A stretch of DNA of 44,967 bases from CAZVFE01 sp964626405. GTDB taxonomy: Bacteria; Bacteroidota; Bacteroidia; Cytophagales; Spirosomataceae. The notes under the pieces are model-generated. The model was not told where the DNA came from. It saw only the letters and a list, made by a program, of their open reading frames with translations, and did not search any database. Made by a program: the position numbers and the translations under genes. The stretch is from contig CAZVFE010000007.1 of assembly GCA_964626405.1 (NCBI GenBank), forward strand, positions 1 through 44,967, written 5' to 3'. Below, piece after piece: positions 34,139-42,935 of this stretch (within the stretch, counting starts at the first letter, position 1; every line of letters starts with the position of its first letter).

Positions 34139-35077
34139 ATGAGTGAGAAAATAAAATGTTTGATTATCGGTTCGGGACCAGCAGGGTATACGGCCGCAAT
34201 TTATGCTTCTAGAGCAGGTTTGAATCCAATAATGTATATGGGTGGACAACCAGGTGGACAATTAACTACTACCACGGATGTTGATAATTTTCCGGGGTAT
34301 CCTAATGGGATTGATGGGCCAGCCATGATGGTGGATCTAGAAAACCAAGCTAAGAGATTTGGAACAGATGTTCGACATGGAATGGCAACCAAGGTAGACT
34401 TGGAATCGAGCCCTAAAAAAGTTTGGATTGATGATTCCATTGAATTGGAGGCTGATTCAGTCATTATTGCTACCGGAGCATCTGCAAAATGGTTAGGACT
34501 AGAAGGAGAAAAAACATTCAATGGCTTAGGCGTTTCTGCTTGTGCGGTTTGTGACGGTTTTTTTTATAGGGGACAAAAAGTAGCGGTTGTGGGAGCTGGA
34601 GATACTGCTGCTGAAGAGGCAACTTATTTAGCCAATTTATGTCAGGAAGTACATATGATTGTACGAAGAGATGAAATGCGTGCTTCTTTAATCATGCAGG
34701 AAAGAGTAAAAAATAATCCGAAAATCACCATTCATTGGAATTCAGAAACTAAAGAAATTCTTGGAGATGAATCTGGTGTAACAGGCGTATTAATTTCGAA
34801 TAATAAAACAAAGGAGGAAACAAAATTAGATTTGACAGGCTTCTTTGTTGCTATTGGACATAAACCCAATACGGATATATTTAAGGGACAATTAGATATG
34901 GATGATAATGGGTATTTAATTACAGAAAAAGGAAGTAGTAAGACCAATATCCCTGGGGTATATGCTTGTGGGGATGTTCAAGACTCTACTTATCGTCAGG
35001 CTATTACTGCGGCGGGATCAGGATGTATGGCAGCATTAGATGCTGAAAGATGGTTAGGATCAGTAGGATTACATTAA
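34139..35077 (+). CDS. trxB: Thioredoxin reductase
   Basis: 312 residues. Flavoenzyme that reduces thioredoxin with NADPH. The FAD loop is GSGPAGYTAA (11-20), GGQPGGQLTTTTDVDNFPG follows, the redox-active pair is Cys135 and Cys138 (ACAVCDG), the NADPH loop is GAGDTAAEEA (about 152-161), and the FAD tail motif is GVYACGDVQDSTYRQAITAAGSG. Length and all motifs are standard low-molecular-weight type. It is followed at 18 bases by the M23 gene and then bshB1. Confidence 0.97.
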   Translation: MSEKIKCLIIGSGPAGYTAAIYASRAGLNPIMYMGGQPGGQLTTTTDVDNFPGYPNGIDGPAMMVDLENQAKRFGTDVRHGMATKVDLESSPKKVWIDDSIELEADSVIIATGASAKWLGLEGEKTFNGLGVSACAVCDGFFYRGQKVAVVGAGDTAAEEATYLANLCQEVHMIVRRDEMRASLIMQERVKNNPKITIHWNSETKEILGDESGVTGVLISNNKTKEETKLDLTGFFVAIGHKPNTDIFKGQLDMDDNGYLITEKGSSKTNIPGVYACGDVQDSTYRQAITAAGSGCMAALDAERWLGSVGLH

Positions 35078-35095
35078 AAATTAAAAATTAATAGT

Positions 35096-36181
35096 TTGTA
35101 CCGATTTTATTTTACTTTTCTTGTTGGTGTATTATTATTTTCTTCCTTGGTATCTAAGGCTCAGGAAAGGACTTTGTTTAGAAGGAATACCCAAATAGAA
35201 ATAGAAAAGAAACAAAAAAATGATGATTGGAACGAACTTCCTCCCCTACAAATTTCCTATGATAAAAATCAGTCTACTGGAAAGATCATTGCAAGTGAGG
35301 ATGAATTCAAACAATATACCCCAGTAAGAATCATCAATCCAAGTATTTCAAATTTTGATACCACCAGTGTAGATGAGGGGGAAAGTCTTGTTGTAGAAAT
35401 TGAAGAACAATCTGCTACTTTGGGAACAGATAATTTCGTAACAGTGGCCTCTTATTTTTCTATTTGGGATACGAAAAATATAGATCCCTATGATATTGAT
35501 TATAGAAATTTTGGAGATCCTGTGGATATTCAATTATATAATGATTCAAAGGGTTGGGCTATTCCAACGGGAGAAATAAAAGTAACCAGTAGGTTTGGGC
35601 CAAGATGGGGTAGACTACATGCAGGTACAGATTTAGATTTGGATACAGGAGATCCCGTTTATTCCACTTTTGATGGAATCGTGAGAATTTCTGGATATAA
35701 TTACCGAGGCTATGGAAACTATATTGTGGTAAGACATTATAATGGATTAGAAACACTTTACGGACATCTTTCGAAAAGATTATTAGAGCCAGGACAATTT
35801 GTTCGTGCAGGAGATGAAATAGGTAAAGGAGGAAACACTGGAAGAAGTACAGGTTCTCATTTACATTATGAAACCCGCTATGAAGGGAATCCATTTAATC
35901 CTGAATTCGTATTTGATTATAAGCAATCAAAGCCTCGTAATCAACATATTATCATTACAGAAAAGACCTTTGATAAATATTCTTTAGCTTTAAGAAATGA
36001 AATTGGTACAGCTGGAGAAAAGGTAAAAAACAGACAAACCACCTGGTATACAATTCGACGAGGTGATACGCTTGGTGGAATTGCAAGAAAGGTTGGACTT
36101 ACTACAGTTCAATTAGCACGTTTAAACGGAATAAGAACAAGTTCGACTATTTTTCCAGGAAAAAGATTAAGAATCAGATAA
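35096..36181 (+). CDS. Exported M23 peptidoglycan metallopeptidase with LysM domain, TTG start
   Basis: 361 residues. The start is TTG 35096: the trxB stop (35075-35077) closes the same frame upstream, and only this start keeps the signal peptide (about 1-22, cut after SKAQ). Residues 25-150 have no domain I recognise. The LytM/M23 domain (about 158-272) has the zinc set His175/Asp179 (LHAGTDLD), His224 (LYGHL) and His257 (GSHLHYE). A LysM domain (316-361, WYTIRRGDTLGGIARKVG) binds peptidoglycan. All zinc and catalytic residues are present, so it is probably an active endopeptidase. It sits 18 bases after trxB and 1 base before bshB1. Confidence 0.9.
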   Translation: MYRFYFTFLVGVLLFSSLVSKAQERTLFRRNTQIEIEKKQKNDDWNELPPLQISYDKNQSTGKIIASEDEFKQYTPVRIINPSISNFDTTSVDEGESLVVEIEEQSATLGTDNFVTVASYFSIWDTKNIDPYDIDYRNFGDPVDIQLYNDSKGWAIPTGEIKVTSRFGPRWGRLHAGTDLDLDTGDPVYSTFDGIVRISGYNYRGYGNYIVVRHYNGLETLYGHLSKRLLEPGQFVRAGDEIGKGGNTGRSTGSHLHYETRYEGNPFNPEFVFDYKQSKPRNQHIIITEKTFDKYSLALRNEIGTAGEKVKNRQTTWYTIRRGDTLGGIARKVGLTTVQLARLNGIRTSSTIFPGKRLRIR

Positions 36182-36182
36182 G

Positions 36183-36902
36183 ATGAAACTAGATATTTTA
36201 GCAATGGGTGCTCACCCAGATGATGTTGAATTAAGTTGTTCAGGAACCTTAATGAAGGCCATTGCAGAAGGCAAAAAAGTGGGAATTTTAGATTTTACAC
36301 GTGGAGAATTGGGAACACGTGGTACTCCTGAAATACGCTTAGCCGAATCGGAAGCTGCAACAAAAATCATGGGTATTCATGCTAGAGAAAATATTGAAAT
36401 CCCCGATGGTTTTTTTGAGAATAATAAGGAAAATCAATTAAAAATCATCGAAATCGTAAGAAAATATCAACCAGAAATTGTTATAGCAAATGCTTTAGAG
36501 GACAGACATCCAGATCATGGAAAAGGGGCTCGATTGGCTTATGATGCTTGTTTTTTATCTGGACTTAGAATGATTGAAACATTGGGGGAAGATGGTGAAA
36601 AGCAAAATGCATGGAGACCTAAGCGCATATTACATTATATCCAGGATCGTTATTTAGAGCCAGATTTCGTAATTGATATTTCTGAATTTTGGGATAAAAA
36701 AGTAGAGGCCATAAAGGCTTTTAGAAGTCAGTTTTATGACCCTAATTCCAATGAACCAGAATCCTATATTTCAAAACCAGGATTTTTAAACTTTATTGAA
36801 GGACGGGCAAAAGAAATGGGACATAAAATCAATTCAGAATACGGAGAGGGATTTCAAACTGAATTCACCTTATCCGTTAAATCATTGGATAATATTCTTT
36901 AA
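36183..36902 (+). CDS. bshB1: Bacillithiol biosynthesis deacetylase BshB1
   Basis: 239 residues. It deacetylates GlcNAc-malate, the second step in bacillithiol synthesis. Zinc-site motifs are GAHPDDVELSCSG (9-21) and RHPDHGKGARLAYDA (108-122); FTRGELGTRGTPEIRLAE (38-55) is the family signature after the first strand. The C-terminal part (IKAFRSQFYDP, GFLNFIEGRAKEMG) fits BshB1 over other LmbE-type deacetylases. BshA and BshC are not in the window. It starts 1 base after the M23 stop and shares a TTAA stop overlap with pdxH. Confidence 0.94.
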   Translation: MKLDILAMGAHPDDVELSCSGTLMKAIAEGKKVGILDFTRGELGTRGTPEIRLAESEAATKIMGIHARENIEIPDGFFENNKENQLKIIEIVRKYQPEIVIANALEDRHPDHGKGARLAYDACFLSGLRMIETLGEDGEKQNAWRPKRILHYIQDRYLEPDFVIDISEFWDKKVEAIKAFRSQFYDPNSNEPESYISKPGFLNFIEGRAKEMGHKINSEYGEGFQTEFTLSVKSLDNIL

Positions 36903-37528
36903 GGAGCTAATCGAAAAATTTCCCAGTCATTTTCTACCTTTTCATAGGCAAGTCTATCATGTAAACGGGAAGTTCTTCCTTGCCAAAATTCAAAATAATT
37001 GGGGATTAATTCATATCCACCCCAATGGTTGGGCATAGGAATTTTCTTTCCTTGAAACTCATTTTCTAAATTTGTATAACTTAATTCTAATTCTTCTCTA
37101 GAATTAATTGTGGAGGATTGGTTTGAAACAATTGCTCCTAATTGAGAGCCTATCGGTCTTGAATGAAAATATTTTTCTGAATCATATTTCGAAATTTTAA
37201 TGACCCTACCTTCAATTCGAACCTGTCTTTGCATTTCTGGCCAATAAAACAGAAGAGAGGCGTTGGGATTTTTATTTAAATCTCCCCCTTTCTTTGAATG
37301 ATAATTCGTGAAAAAAGTAAAACCCTCTCCTATTGCCTTTAATAAAACGATTCTTGAGGAAACCCGATTCTCAGATGAAGTAGATAAAGTCATAGCATTC
37401 GGTTCATACATTTTTGCCTCAATTGCATCTTTCAACCAACGTTTAAATTGTTCGATTGGATGAGGATGAACAAGGTTTTCCACTAATTCTCCCTTGGTAT
37501 AATTTTGCCTAAAATCTCTTAAGTCCAT
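36899..37528 (-). CDS. pdxH: Pyridoxamine/pyridoxine 5'-phosphate oxidase
   Basis: 209 residues. FMN enzyme that makes pyridoxal 5'-phosphate, the cofactor needed by LysA among others. Signs: the N-terminal LRDFRQNYTKGEL, PNAMTLSTSSENRVSSRIVLLK, FTFFTNYHSKKGGDL, LLFYWPEMQRQVRIEGRV, the HSRPIGSQLGAIVSNQS loop, and the C-terminal FEFWQGRTSRLHDRLAYE substrate site. Length is normal. It is transcribed alone, divergently from polA over a 92-base gap in which I find no exact promoter match. Confidence 0.97.
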   Translation of the reverse strand: MDLRDFRQNYTKGELVENLVHPHPIEQFKRWLKDAIEAKMYEPNAMTLSTSSENRVSSRIVLLKAIGEGFTFFTNYHSKKGGDLNKNPNASLLFYWPEMQRQVRIEGRVIKISKYDSEKYFHSRPIGSQLGAIVSNQSSTINSREELELSYTNLENEFQGKKIPMPNHWGGYELIPNYFEFWQGRTSRLHDRLAYEKVENDWEIFRLAP

Positions 37529-37620
37529 AATTCCCTATTTTTTATAAAATTACAATCAATTTTAAAATAATAATCGTAAATTGAAAGAATATCCTATAAA
37601 GTTAAACATTTTATTAATCC

Positions 37621-40425
37621 ATGAAGAAATTATTTCTTTTTGATGCAATGGCATTGATTTATCGTGCTCATTTTGCATTTGCAAAAACTCCAAGAATCAA
37701 TTCAAAAGGTATGAATACCTCAGCAGTATTCGGATTTACTAATACGATTTTGGAAGTAATAAAAAAAGAAAAACCGGATTATTTAGGAGTGGCATTTGAT
37801 ACTCCTGTAAAGACATTTCGACATATTGAATTTCCTGATTATAAGGCTCAAAGGGATGAACAGCCGGAAGATATTACTGTGGCCATTCCTTATGTAAAAA
37901 AAATGGTCGAGGCCTTGGATATTCCTCTTTTAATTCTAGACGGTTACGAAGCAGATGATGTAATTGGAACGATAGCGAAAAAGGCCGTAAGAGCAAATCC
38001 TGAAATTGAAGTTTATATGATGACGCCTGACAAGGATTATGGACAATTGGTGGAGGAAAGAATAAAGATGTACAAACCTGCTTTTATGGGAAAAGGGGTG
38101 GAAATTATGGGAGTAAAAGAGGTATGTGAAAAATGGAAAATTAAAGAGGTTGATCAAGTTGTGGATATTTTAGGTTTGATGGGAGATGCGGTTGATAATA
38201 TCCCAGGAATACCCGGAGTTGGGGAAAAAACTGCTCAAAAATTAATTGAGGAATATGGAAGTATTGAAAATCTATTAGAAAACACCCAAGACTTAAAAGG
38301 GAAATTAAGGGAAAAAGTAGAAGAAAACAGGGAAAAAGGTATAATGTCTAAATGGTTGGCAAGAATTAAAATTGATGTTCCAGTGGAATATGAGGAGAAT
38401 AAATTAGCATATACTCCTCCAATCAAAGAAAAAATTGAACCTTTATTGGATGAATTGGAATTCAGAACATTAAAGAAAAGAATTCTAGGGGAAGATGAAG
38501 AAAATAATGCAAGAATTGAAGGAGTAAAAGCAAAAACTGGACAAATGGATTTATTTTCTTCCAGATCGGAGAATAGTGAGGAAGAAATAGAGGAAAGCAT
38601 TTCTGAAATAAAGAATTTATCGAATACTCAGCATAATTACCACCTAATTCAAGGGGAAAATGCCTGTAAAGGATTGATGAATTATTTATTACGTCAGGAA
38701 ATAGTTTGTTTTGATACTGAAACCACAAATTTAAATGCGATAGATGCAGAATTAGTGGGAGTATCCTTTTCCTATAGATCTGGAGAAGGGTTTTATGTTC
38801 CTTTCCCGGAAAATCAAGAAGAGGCAAATTCATTAATTGAAATTTTTAGACCTTTTTTTGAAGCCGAAAATATCATTAAAGTAGCTCAAAATATTAAATA
38901 TGACATGAATGTTTTAGCGAATTATGGTATTGAAGTAAAAGGAAAAATTTATGATACCATGCTGGCCCATTATTTATTGGAGCCAGATAAACGTCATAAT
39001 ATGGATGCCTTATCCTATGCTTATCTACAATATGAACCTTTATCTATTGAAAAGTTAATAGGCAAAAAAGGGGCGAATCAAGGAAATATGCGAGAAGTAG
39101 AATTAGACCTAATCAAGGAATATGCTACAGAGGATGCTGATATTACCTTACAATTGAAGGAACCATTGGACAGGGAATTAAACAAAATTCCGAAATTATT
39201 GGAATTATTAGAAAATGTTGAAATGCCCCTGACAAGGGTATTATCTAAGGTGGAATCTGAGGGAGTAAATATTGATGTCAATTTTCTAAATGCCATGTCT
39301 TTGGAATTAGAAAAAGATGCAAAACTAATCGAGCAAAAGGTTTATGAGATCGCAGGAGAAGAATTCAATATTGCCTCTCCAAAACAATTAGGAGAAATTT
39401 TATTCGATAAATTAAAATTGGATGCCAAGGCCAAAAAAACAAAAACAGGCCAATATCAAACGGGAGAAGAGGTATTAAGCAAATTGGAAAAGGACCATGA
39501 AATTGCTTCTTTAATATTGGATTTTAGGGAATTAAATAAATTGAAATCTACTTATGTGGATGCTTTACCAAAATTAATTTCTCCAAAGACTGGCAGAATA
39601 CATACTTCGTTTATGCAGGCTGTAGCCGTTACGGGAAGATTATCATCCAAGGACCCGAATTTACAGAATATTCCAATTAGAACGGCAAGAGGTAGAGAAA
39701 TCAGAAAAGCATTTATTCCAAGAAATGAAGATTTTAAAATATTAGCTGCAGATTATTCTCAAGTAGAATTAAGGATAATGGCAGCATTTTGTCAGGATGA
39801 ATCCTTATTAGATGCTTTTAATCAAGGCAGAGATATCCATGCAACTACGGCTTCAAAGGTATTTAAAGTTCCTTTGGAAGAGGTAGATTCTGAAATGAGA
39901 AGAAAAGCCAAGACGGTCAATTTTGGTATAATTTATGGGGTATCTGCATTCGGACTAGCGCAACAAATTGGAATAAGTAGAACAGAGGCGAAAGAGATAA
40001 TAGATTCGTATTTCCAAGAGTTTCCAAAGATTAGTCAGTATATGAATGATGCCATTGAAAAGGCAAGGGAACAGGGATTTGTTGAGACTATTTTAGGAAG
40101 AAGAAGGTATTTAAAGGATATTAATGCTCAAAATGTAGTAGAAAGAGGATTTGCGGAGAGAAATGCAATCAATGCACCTATACAAGGTTCGGCTGCTGAT
40201 TTAATAAAATTGGCAATGATACAAATTCAAGATTTTATTGAAAAAGAAAATTTAAAATCTAGGATGATCCTAACAGTACATGATGAATTGGTTTTTGATG
40301 CGCATTATTCTGAAATTGACCTTTTAAAGGAAAATATATCTCGAATTATGGCCAATTCATTGGATATTGGGGTAAAATTAGAAACAAGTGTTGGGCTGGG
40401 GAATAATTGGCTAGAAGCTCATTAA
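37621..40425 (+). CDS. polA: DNA polymerase I
   Basis: 934 residues with three domains. The 5' nuclease (1-290) has FDAMALIYRAHFA, GYEADDVIG and GDAVDNIPGIPGVGEKTA. The 3'-5' proofreading domain (about 335-515) keeps its acidic residues: Asp365 and Glu367 (CFDTETTNL), IKYDMNVL, YATEDADIT; in many bacteria these are lost. The polymerase domain has Asp711 (AADYSQVELRIMA), the O-helix RRKAKTVNFGIIYGVSAFGL, and Asp888 (VHDELVFD). The enzyme fills gaps and removes RNA primers. It is single-gene and shares a TTAA stop overlap with aguB. Confidence 0.97.
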   Translation: MKKLFLFDAMALIYRAHFAFAKTPRINSKGMNTSAVFGFTNTILEVIKKEKPDYLGVAFDTPVKTFRHIEFPDYKAQRDEQPEDITVAIPYVKKMVEALDIPLLILDGYEADDVIGTIAKKAVRANPEIEVYMMTPDKDYGQLVEERIKMYKPAFMGKGVEIMGVKEVCEKWKIKEVDQVVDILGLMGDAVDNIPGIPGVGEKTAQKLIEEYGSIENLLENTQDLKGKLREKVEENREKGIMSKWLARIKIDVPVEYEENKLAYTPPIKEKIEPLLDELEFRTLKKRILGEDEENNARIEGVKAKTGQMDLFSSRSENSEEEIEESISEIKNLSNTQHNYHLIQGENACKGLMNYLLRQEIVCFDTETTNLNAIDAELVGVSFSYRSGEGFYVPFPENQEEANSLIEIFRPFFEAENIIKVAQNIKYDMNVLANYGIEVKGKIYDTMLAHYLLEPDKRHNMDALSYAYLQYEPLSIEKLIGKKGANQGNMREVELDLIKEYATEDADITLQLKEPLDRELNKIPKLLELLENVEMPLTRVLSKVESEGVNIDVNFLNAMSLELEKDAKLIEQKVYEIAGEEFNIASPKQLGEILFDKLKLDAKAKKTKTGQYQTGEEVLSKLEKDHEIASLILDFRELNKLKSTYVDALPKLISPKTGRIHTSFMQAVAVTGRLSSKDPNLQNIPIRTARGREIRKAFIPRNEDFKILAADYSQVELRIMAAFCQDESLLDAFNQGRDIHATTASKVFKVPLEEVDSEMRRKAKTVNFGIIYGVSAFGLAQQIGISRTEAKEIIDSYFQEFPKISQYMNDAIEKAREQGFVETILGRRRYLKDINAQNVVERGFAERNAINAPIQGSAADLIKLAMIQIQDFIEKENLKSRMILTVHDELVFDAHYSEIDLLKENISRIMANSLDIGVKLETSVGLGNNWLEAH

Positions 40426-41297
40426 GAAGCGGAATCGTCGAATCTTTTGGTGATATTCTGATAAGAGTCTATTCTTCTATCTCTGAAGAACGGCCAAGTT
40501 CTACGATAGTTTTCTGCTTCTTTTAGATCGATGTTTACGATTTCAACTTCCTCTTGATGATGGGATAATTGTTTAATTACTCTTCCATAGGCGTTTGTTG
40601 CAAAAGAACCTCCCCAGAATTTTTGTCCATTTTCAACTCCTACCCTATTCACAGAAATTACGGGTACGCCATTCGCTACTGAATGAGATTTTTGGATGGT
40701 TTGCCAAGCTTGATATTGTTCTTGATTGATTAAGCTTTGTTTTTCTTCTAAATCCCAGCCTATAGCTGTAGGATAGAATAAAATTTCTGCTCCTTTCATG
40801 GAGGTTAATCGAGCCGCCTCTGGGTACCATTGGTCCCAACAGATTAATACCCCTATTTTAGCATATTGGGTTGAAAAAACCTTATAACCCAGATCCCCAG
40901 GAGTAAAATAATATTTTTCATAATATCCAGGATCATCTGGAATATGCATTTTTCGATATTTCCCTAGATAAGAGCCGTCGGCATCGATCACAGCAGTTGT
41001 ATTATGATAGAGACCAGCAGTTCTTTTTTCAAAAAGTGAAGCGATAATGACTACCTTTAATTCCTTGGCTAAATCTTGAAATAAATTGGTTGTTGGCCCA
41101 GGAATAGGTTCAGCTAAATCGAAAAAAGATTGGTTTTCCTCATAGCAAAAATAGATCGATTGAAATAATTCTTGCAGACAAATGATTTGAGCGCCTTTTG
41201 CTGCGGCATTTCGAACAGCATCAACTGTTTTTTGCATATTTTCTGCAATATTTTCTGAGCAGGATAATTGCACTAAACCAATTTTGACGTCTTTCAT
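40422..41297 (-). CDS. aguB: N-carbamoylputrescine amidohydrolase
   Basis: 291 residues, nitrilase superfamily. It hydrolyses N-carbamoylputrescine to putrescine, the step after AguA. The triad is Glu43 (ICLQELFQSIYFC), Lys116 (GKYRKMHIPDDPGYYEKYYF) and Cys153 (VLICWDQWYPEAAR). The PDDPGYYEKYYFTPGD stretch and the RRTWPFFRDRRID end are typical of the plant/bacterial AguB group, not general nitrilases. Here it is a single gene with its own promoter and not next to aguA. Confidence 0.94.
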   Translation of the reverse strand: MKDVKIGLVQLSCSENIAENMQKTVDAVRNAAAKGAQIICLQELFQSIYFCYEENQSFFDLAEPIPGPTTNLFQDLAKELKVVIIASLFEKRTAGLYHNTTAVIDADGSYLGKYRKMHIPDDPGYYEKYYFTPGDLGYKVFSTQYAKIGVLICWDQWYPEAARLTSMKGAEILFYPTAIGWDLEEKQSLINQEQYQAWQTIQKSHSVANGVPVISVNRVGVENGQKFWGGSFATNAYGRVIKQLSHHQEEVEIVNIDLKEAENYRRTWPFFRDRRIDSYQNITKRFDDSAS

Positions 41298-41321
41298 TTA
41301 GAAAAATTTGAAATTAGACTG

Positions 41322-41329
41322 CAAATATA
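41322..41329 (-). promoter_or_regulatory. -7 element of the aguB promoter
   Basis: The minus strand reads TATATTTG, an exact TAnnTTTG, 25 bases before the ATG. Near -33 the sequence is TTA rather than TTG at 21 bases spacing. Confidence 0.5.
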
Positions 41330-41358
41330 CGGGCTTCTAAGTTTTATGTATAAGTTAT

Positions 41359-41390
41359 TTGGAAAAATTTATAAGAAACCTTTATATTTC
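41359..41390 (+). promoter_or_regulatory. Possible glycyl-tRNA synthetase promoter
   Basis: TTG (41359-41361), 21 bases, then TATATTTC (41383-41390), one mismatch in the last base of the -7 element. A leader of about 37 bases precedes the ATG. No T-box-like structure is seen. Confidence 0.4.
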
Positions 41391-41434
41391 GCAGTATTTA
41401 GGTAAATTGCAAAAAAAAATGAGTATTTAATTAG

Positions 41435-42916
41435 ATGGAGAATAAAAAGCAAGATACTGCATCCGCCCTTAAAGACATTATCTCACATGCAAAGGAATAT
41501 GGTTTCGTATTTCCTTCCTCTGAAATATATGATGGATTACAGGCGGTTTATGATTATGGTCAGAATGGTGTTGAATTAAAAAATAATTTAAAATTAGCCT
41601 GGTGGAAAGCCATGACTATGTTAAATGATAATGTAGTTGGCGTAGATGCCTCTATTTTCATGCATCCAACAACTTGGAAAGCGTCGGGTCATGTGGATTC
41701 CTTCAATGATCCAATGATTGACAATAAGGATTCTAAGAAAAGATATAGAGCTGATACTTTATTGGAAGAGCGTGCAGCATTATTAGAATCGGAAGGAAGA
41801 GAAGCAGAGGCAAAATCCTTAATGCAATCCATGGCTCAATGTTTGGATAATGGAAATTTGGAGGGAGTTCGTCAGTTAATTATCGATCAAAAAATTGTGT
41901 GTCCAATATCTGGGACAGGAAACTGGACGGAGGTTCGTCAATTCAATTTAATGTTTTCTACACAAGTTGGGGCGGTTTCTGAAGATGCGAGTACGATATA
42001 TTTACGACCTGAAACAGCGCAAGGTATATTTGTCAATTTTTTAAATGTTCAAAAATCTGGAAGAATGAAAATTCCATTTGGAATTGCTCAGATTGGAAAA
42101 GCTTTTAGAAATGAAATTGTTGCAAGGAATTTCATTTTTAGAATGCGTGAATTTGAACAAATGGAAATGCAATTTTTTATTCAGCCGGGAACAGAAATGG
42201 ATTGGTATGAAAAATGGAAGAATACGCGAATGAAATTCCATCAAGCAATTGGGCTTCCTTCTGAGAAACTTAAATTTCATGACCATGATAAATTGGCACA
42301 TTATGCCAATGCTGCAGTAGATATTGAATTTGAATTTCCATTTGGATTTAAGGAAATTGAGGGAATACATTCAAGAACAGATTTCGATTTAAAGAATCAT
42401 CAAGAATATTCTAAGAAAAAAATTCAGTATTTTGATCCTGAATTAAAAGAAAATTATATACCTTACGTAGTTGAAACCTCTGTAGGTGCTGATAGATTAT
42501 TTTTAGCTACCTTATGTAATGCATACAAGGAAGTAGAAACTGGGGAAGGAGAAGATAAAAAGACAAGAACGTACTTAGACTTCCACCCTGCACTTGCTCC
42601 AATTAAAGCAGCAGTTTTACCATTGGTAAAAAAGGATGGTTTAGCTGAAAAGGCTCAGGAAATTTACCAGAGCTTAAAATTTAGTTTTAATTGCGCTTAT
42701 GATGAAAGTGCAGCAATTGGAAAGAGATATACGAGACAAGATTTAATTGGTACTCCTTATTGTATAGTTGTTGACTATCAAACAATGGAAGATGGCACTG
42801 TGACAGTAAGGGATAGAAATACCATGGAACAAGAACGCATTTTGGTAGCGGACCTAAAAACAAAAATAGGGGAAGCTGTATCGATGGAGCGTATTTTTGA
42901 AAAATTAATTGATTAA
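41435..42916 (+). CDS. glyQS: Glycine--tRNA ligase (single-chain class II)
   Basis: 493 residues. The homodimeric bacterial/eukaryotic-type enzyme, not the alpha2-beta2 form. Class II motif 2 is GKAFRNEI with FRMREFEQMEMQFF. Motif 3 is YVVETSVGADRLFLA. The anticodon-binding domain (about 390-493) has HPALAPIKAAVLPL, YDESAAIGKRYTRQDLIGTPYCIVVD and DRNTMEQERI. An insertion at 95-160 contains the usual QMNLMF-like block (FNLMFSTQVG) and a CPISGTGNWTEVR turn. It is followed by the DUF349 gene 19 bases later. Confidence 0.96.
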   Translation: MENKKQDTASALKDIISHAKEYGFVFPSSEIYDGLQAVYDYGQNGVELKNNLKLAWWKAMTMLNDNVVGVDASIFMHPTTWKASGHVDSFNDPMIDNKDSKKRYRADTLLEERAALLESEGREAEAKSLMQSMAQCLDNGNLEGVRQLIIDQKIVCPISGTGNWTEVRQFNLMFSTQVGAVSEDASTIYLRPETAQGIFVNFLNVQKSGRMKIPFGIAQIGKAFRNEIVARNFIFRMREFEQMEMQFFIQPGTEMDWYEKWKNTRMKFHQAIGLPSEKLKFHDHDKLAHYANAAVDIEFEFPFGFKEIEGIHSRTDFDLKNHQEYSKKKIQYFDPELKENYIPYVVETSVGADRLFLATLCNAYKEVETGEGEDKKTRTYLDFHPALAPIKAAVLPLVKKDGLAEKAQEIYQSLKFSFNCAYDESAAIGKRYTRQDLIGTPYCIVVDYQTMEDGTVTVRDRNTMEQERILVADLKTKIGEAVSMERIFEKLID

Positions 42917-42935
42917 TAAAAACGCAAAACGAGTT

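Noticed and set aside
41298..41434. Possible T-box leader before the glycyl-tRNA synthetase gene
   Set aside because: No T-box sequence or specifier hairpin, and T-box regulation is mainly a Firmicutes trait.
42909..42935. TTG start for the DUF349 protein overlapping the glycyl-tRNA synthetase stop
   Set aside because: An ATG at 42936 gives a normal acidic N-terminus; the extension is short and not recognisable.
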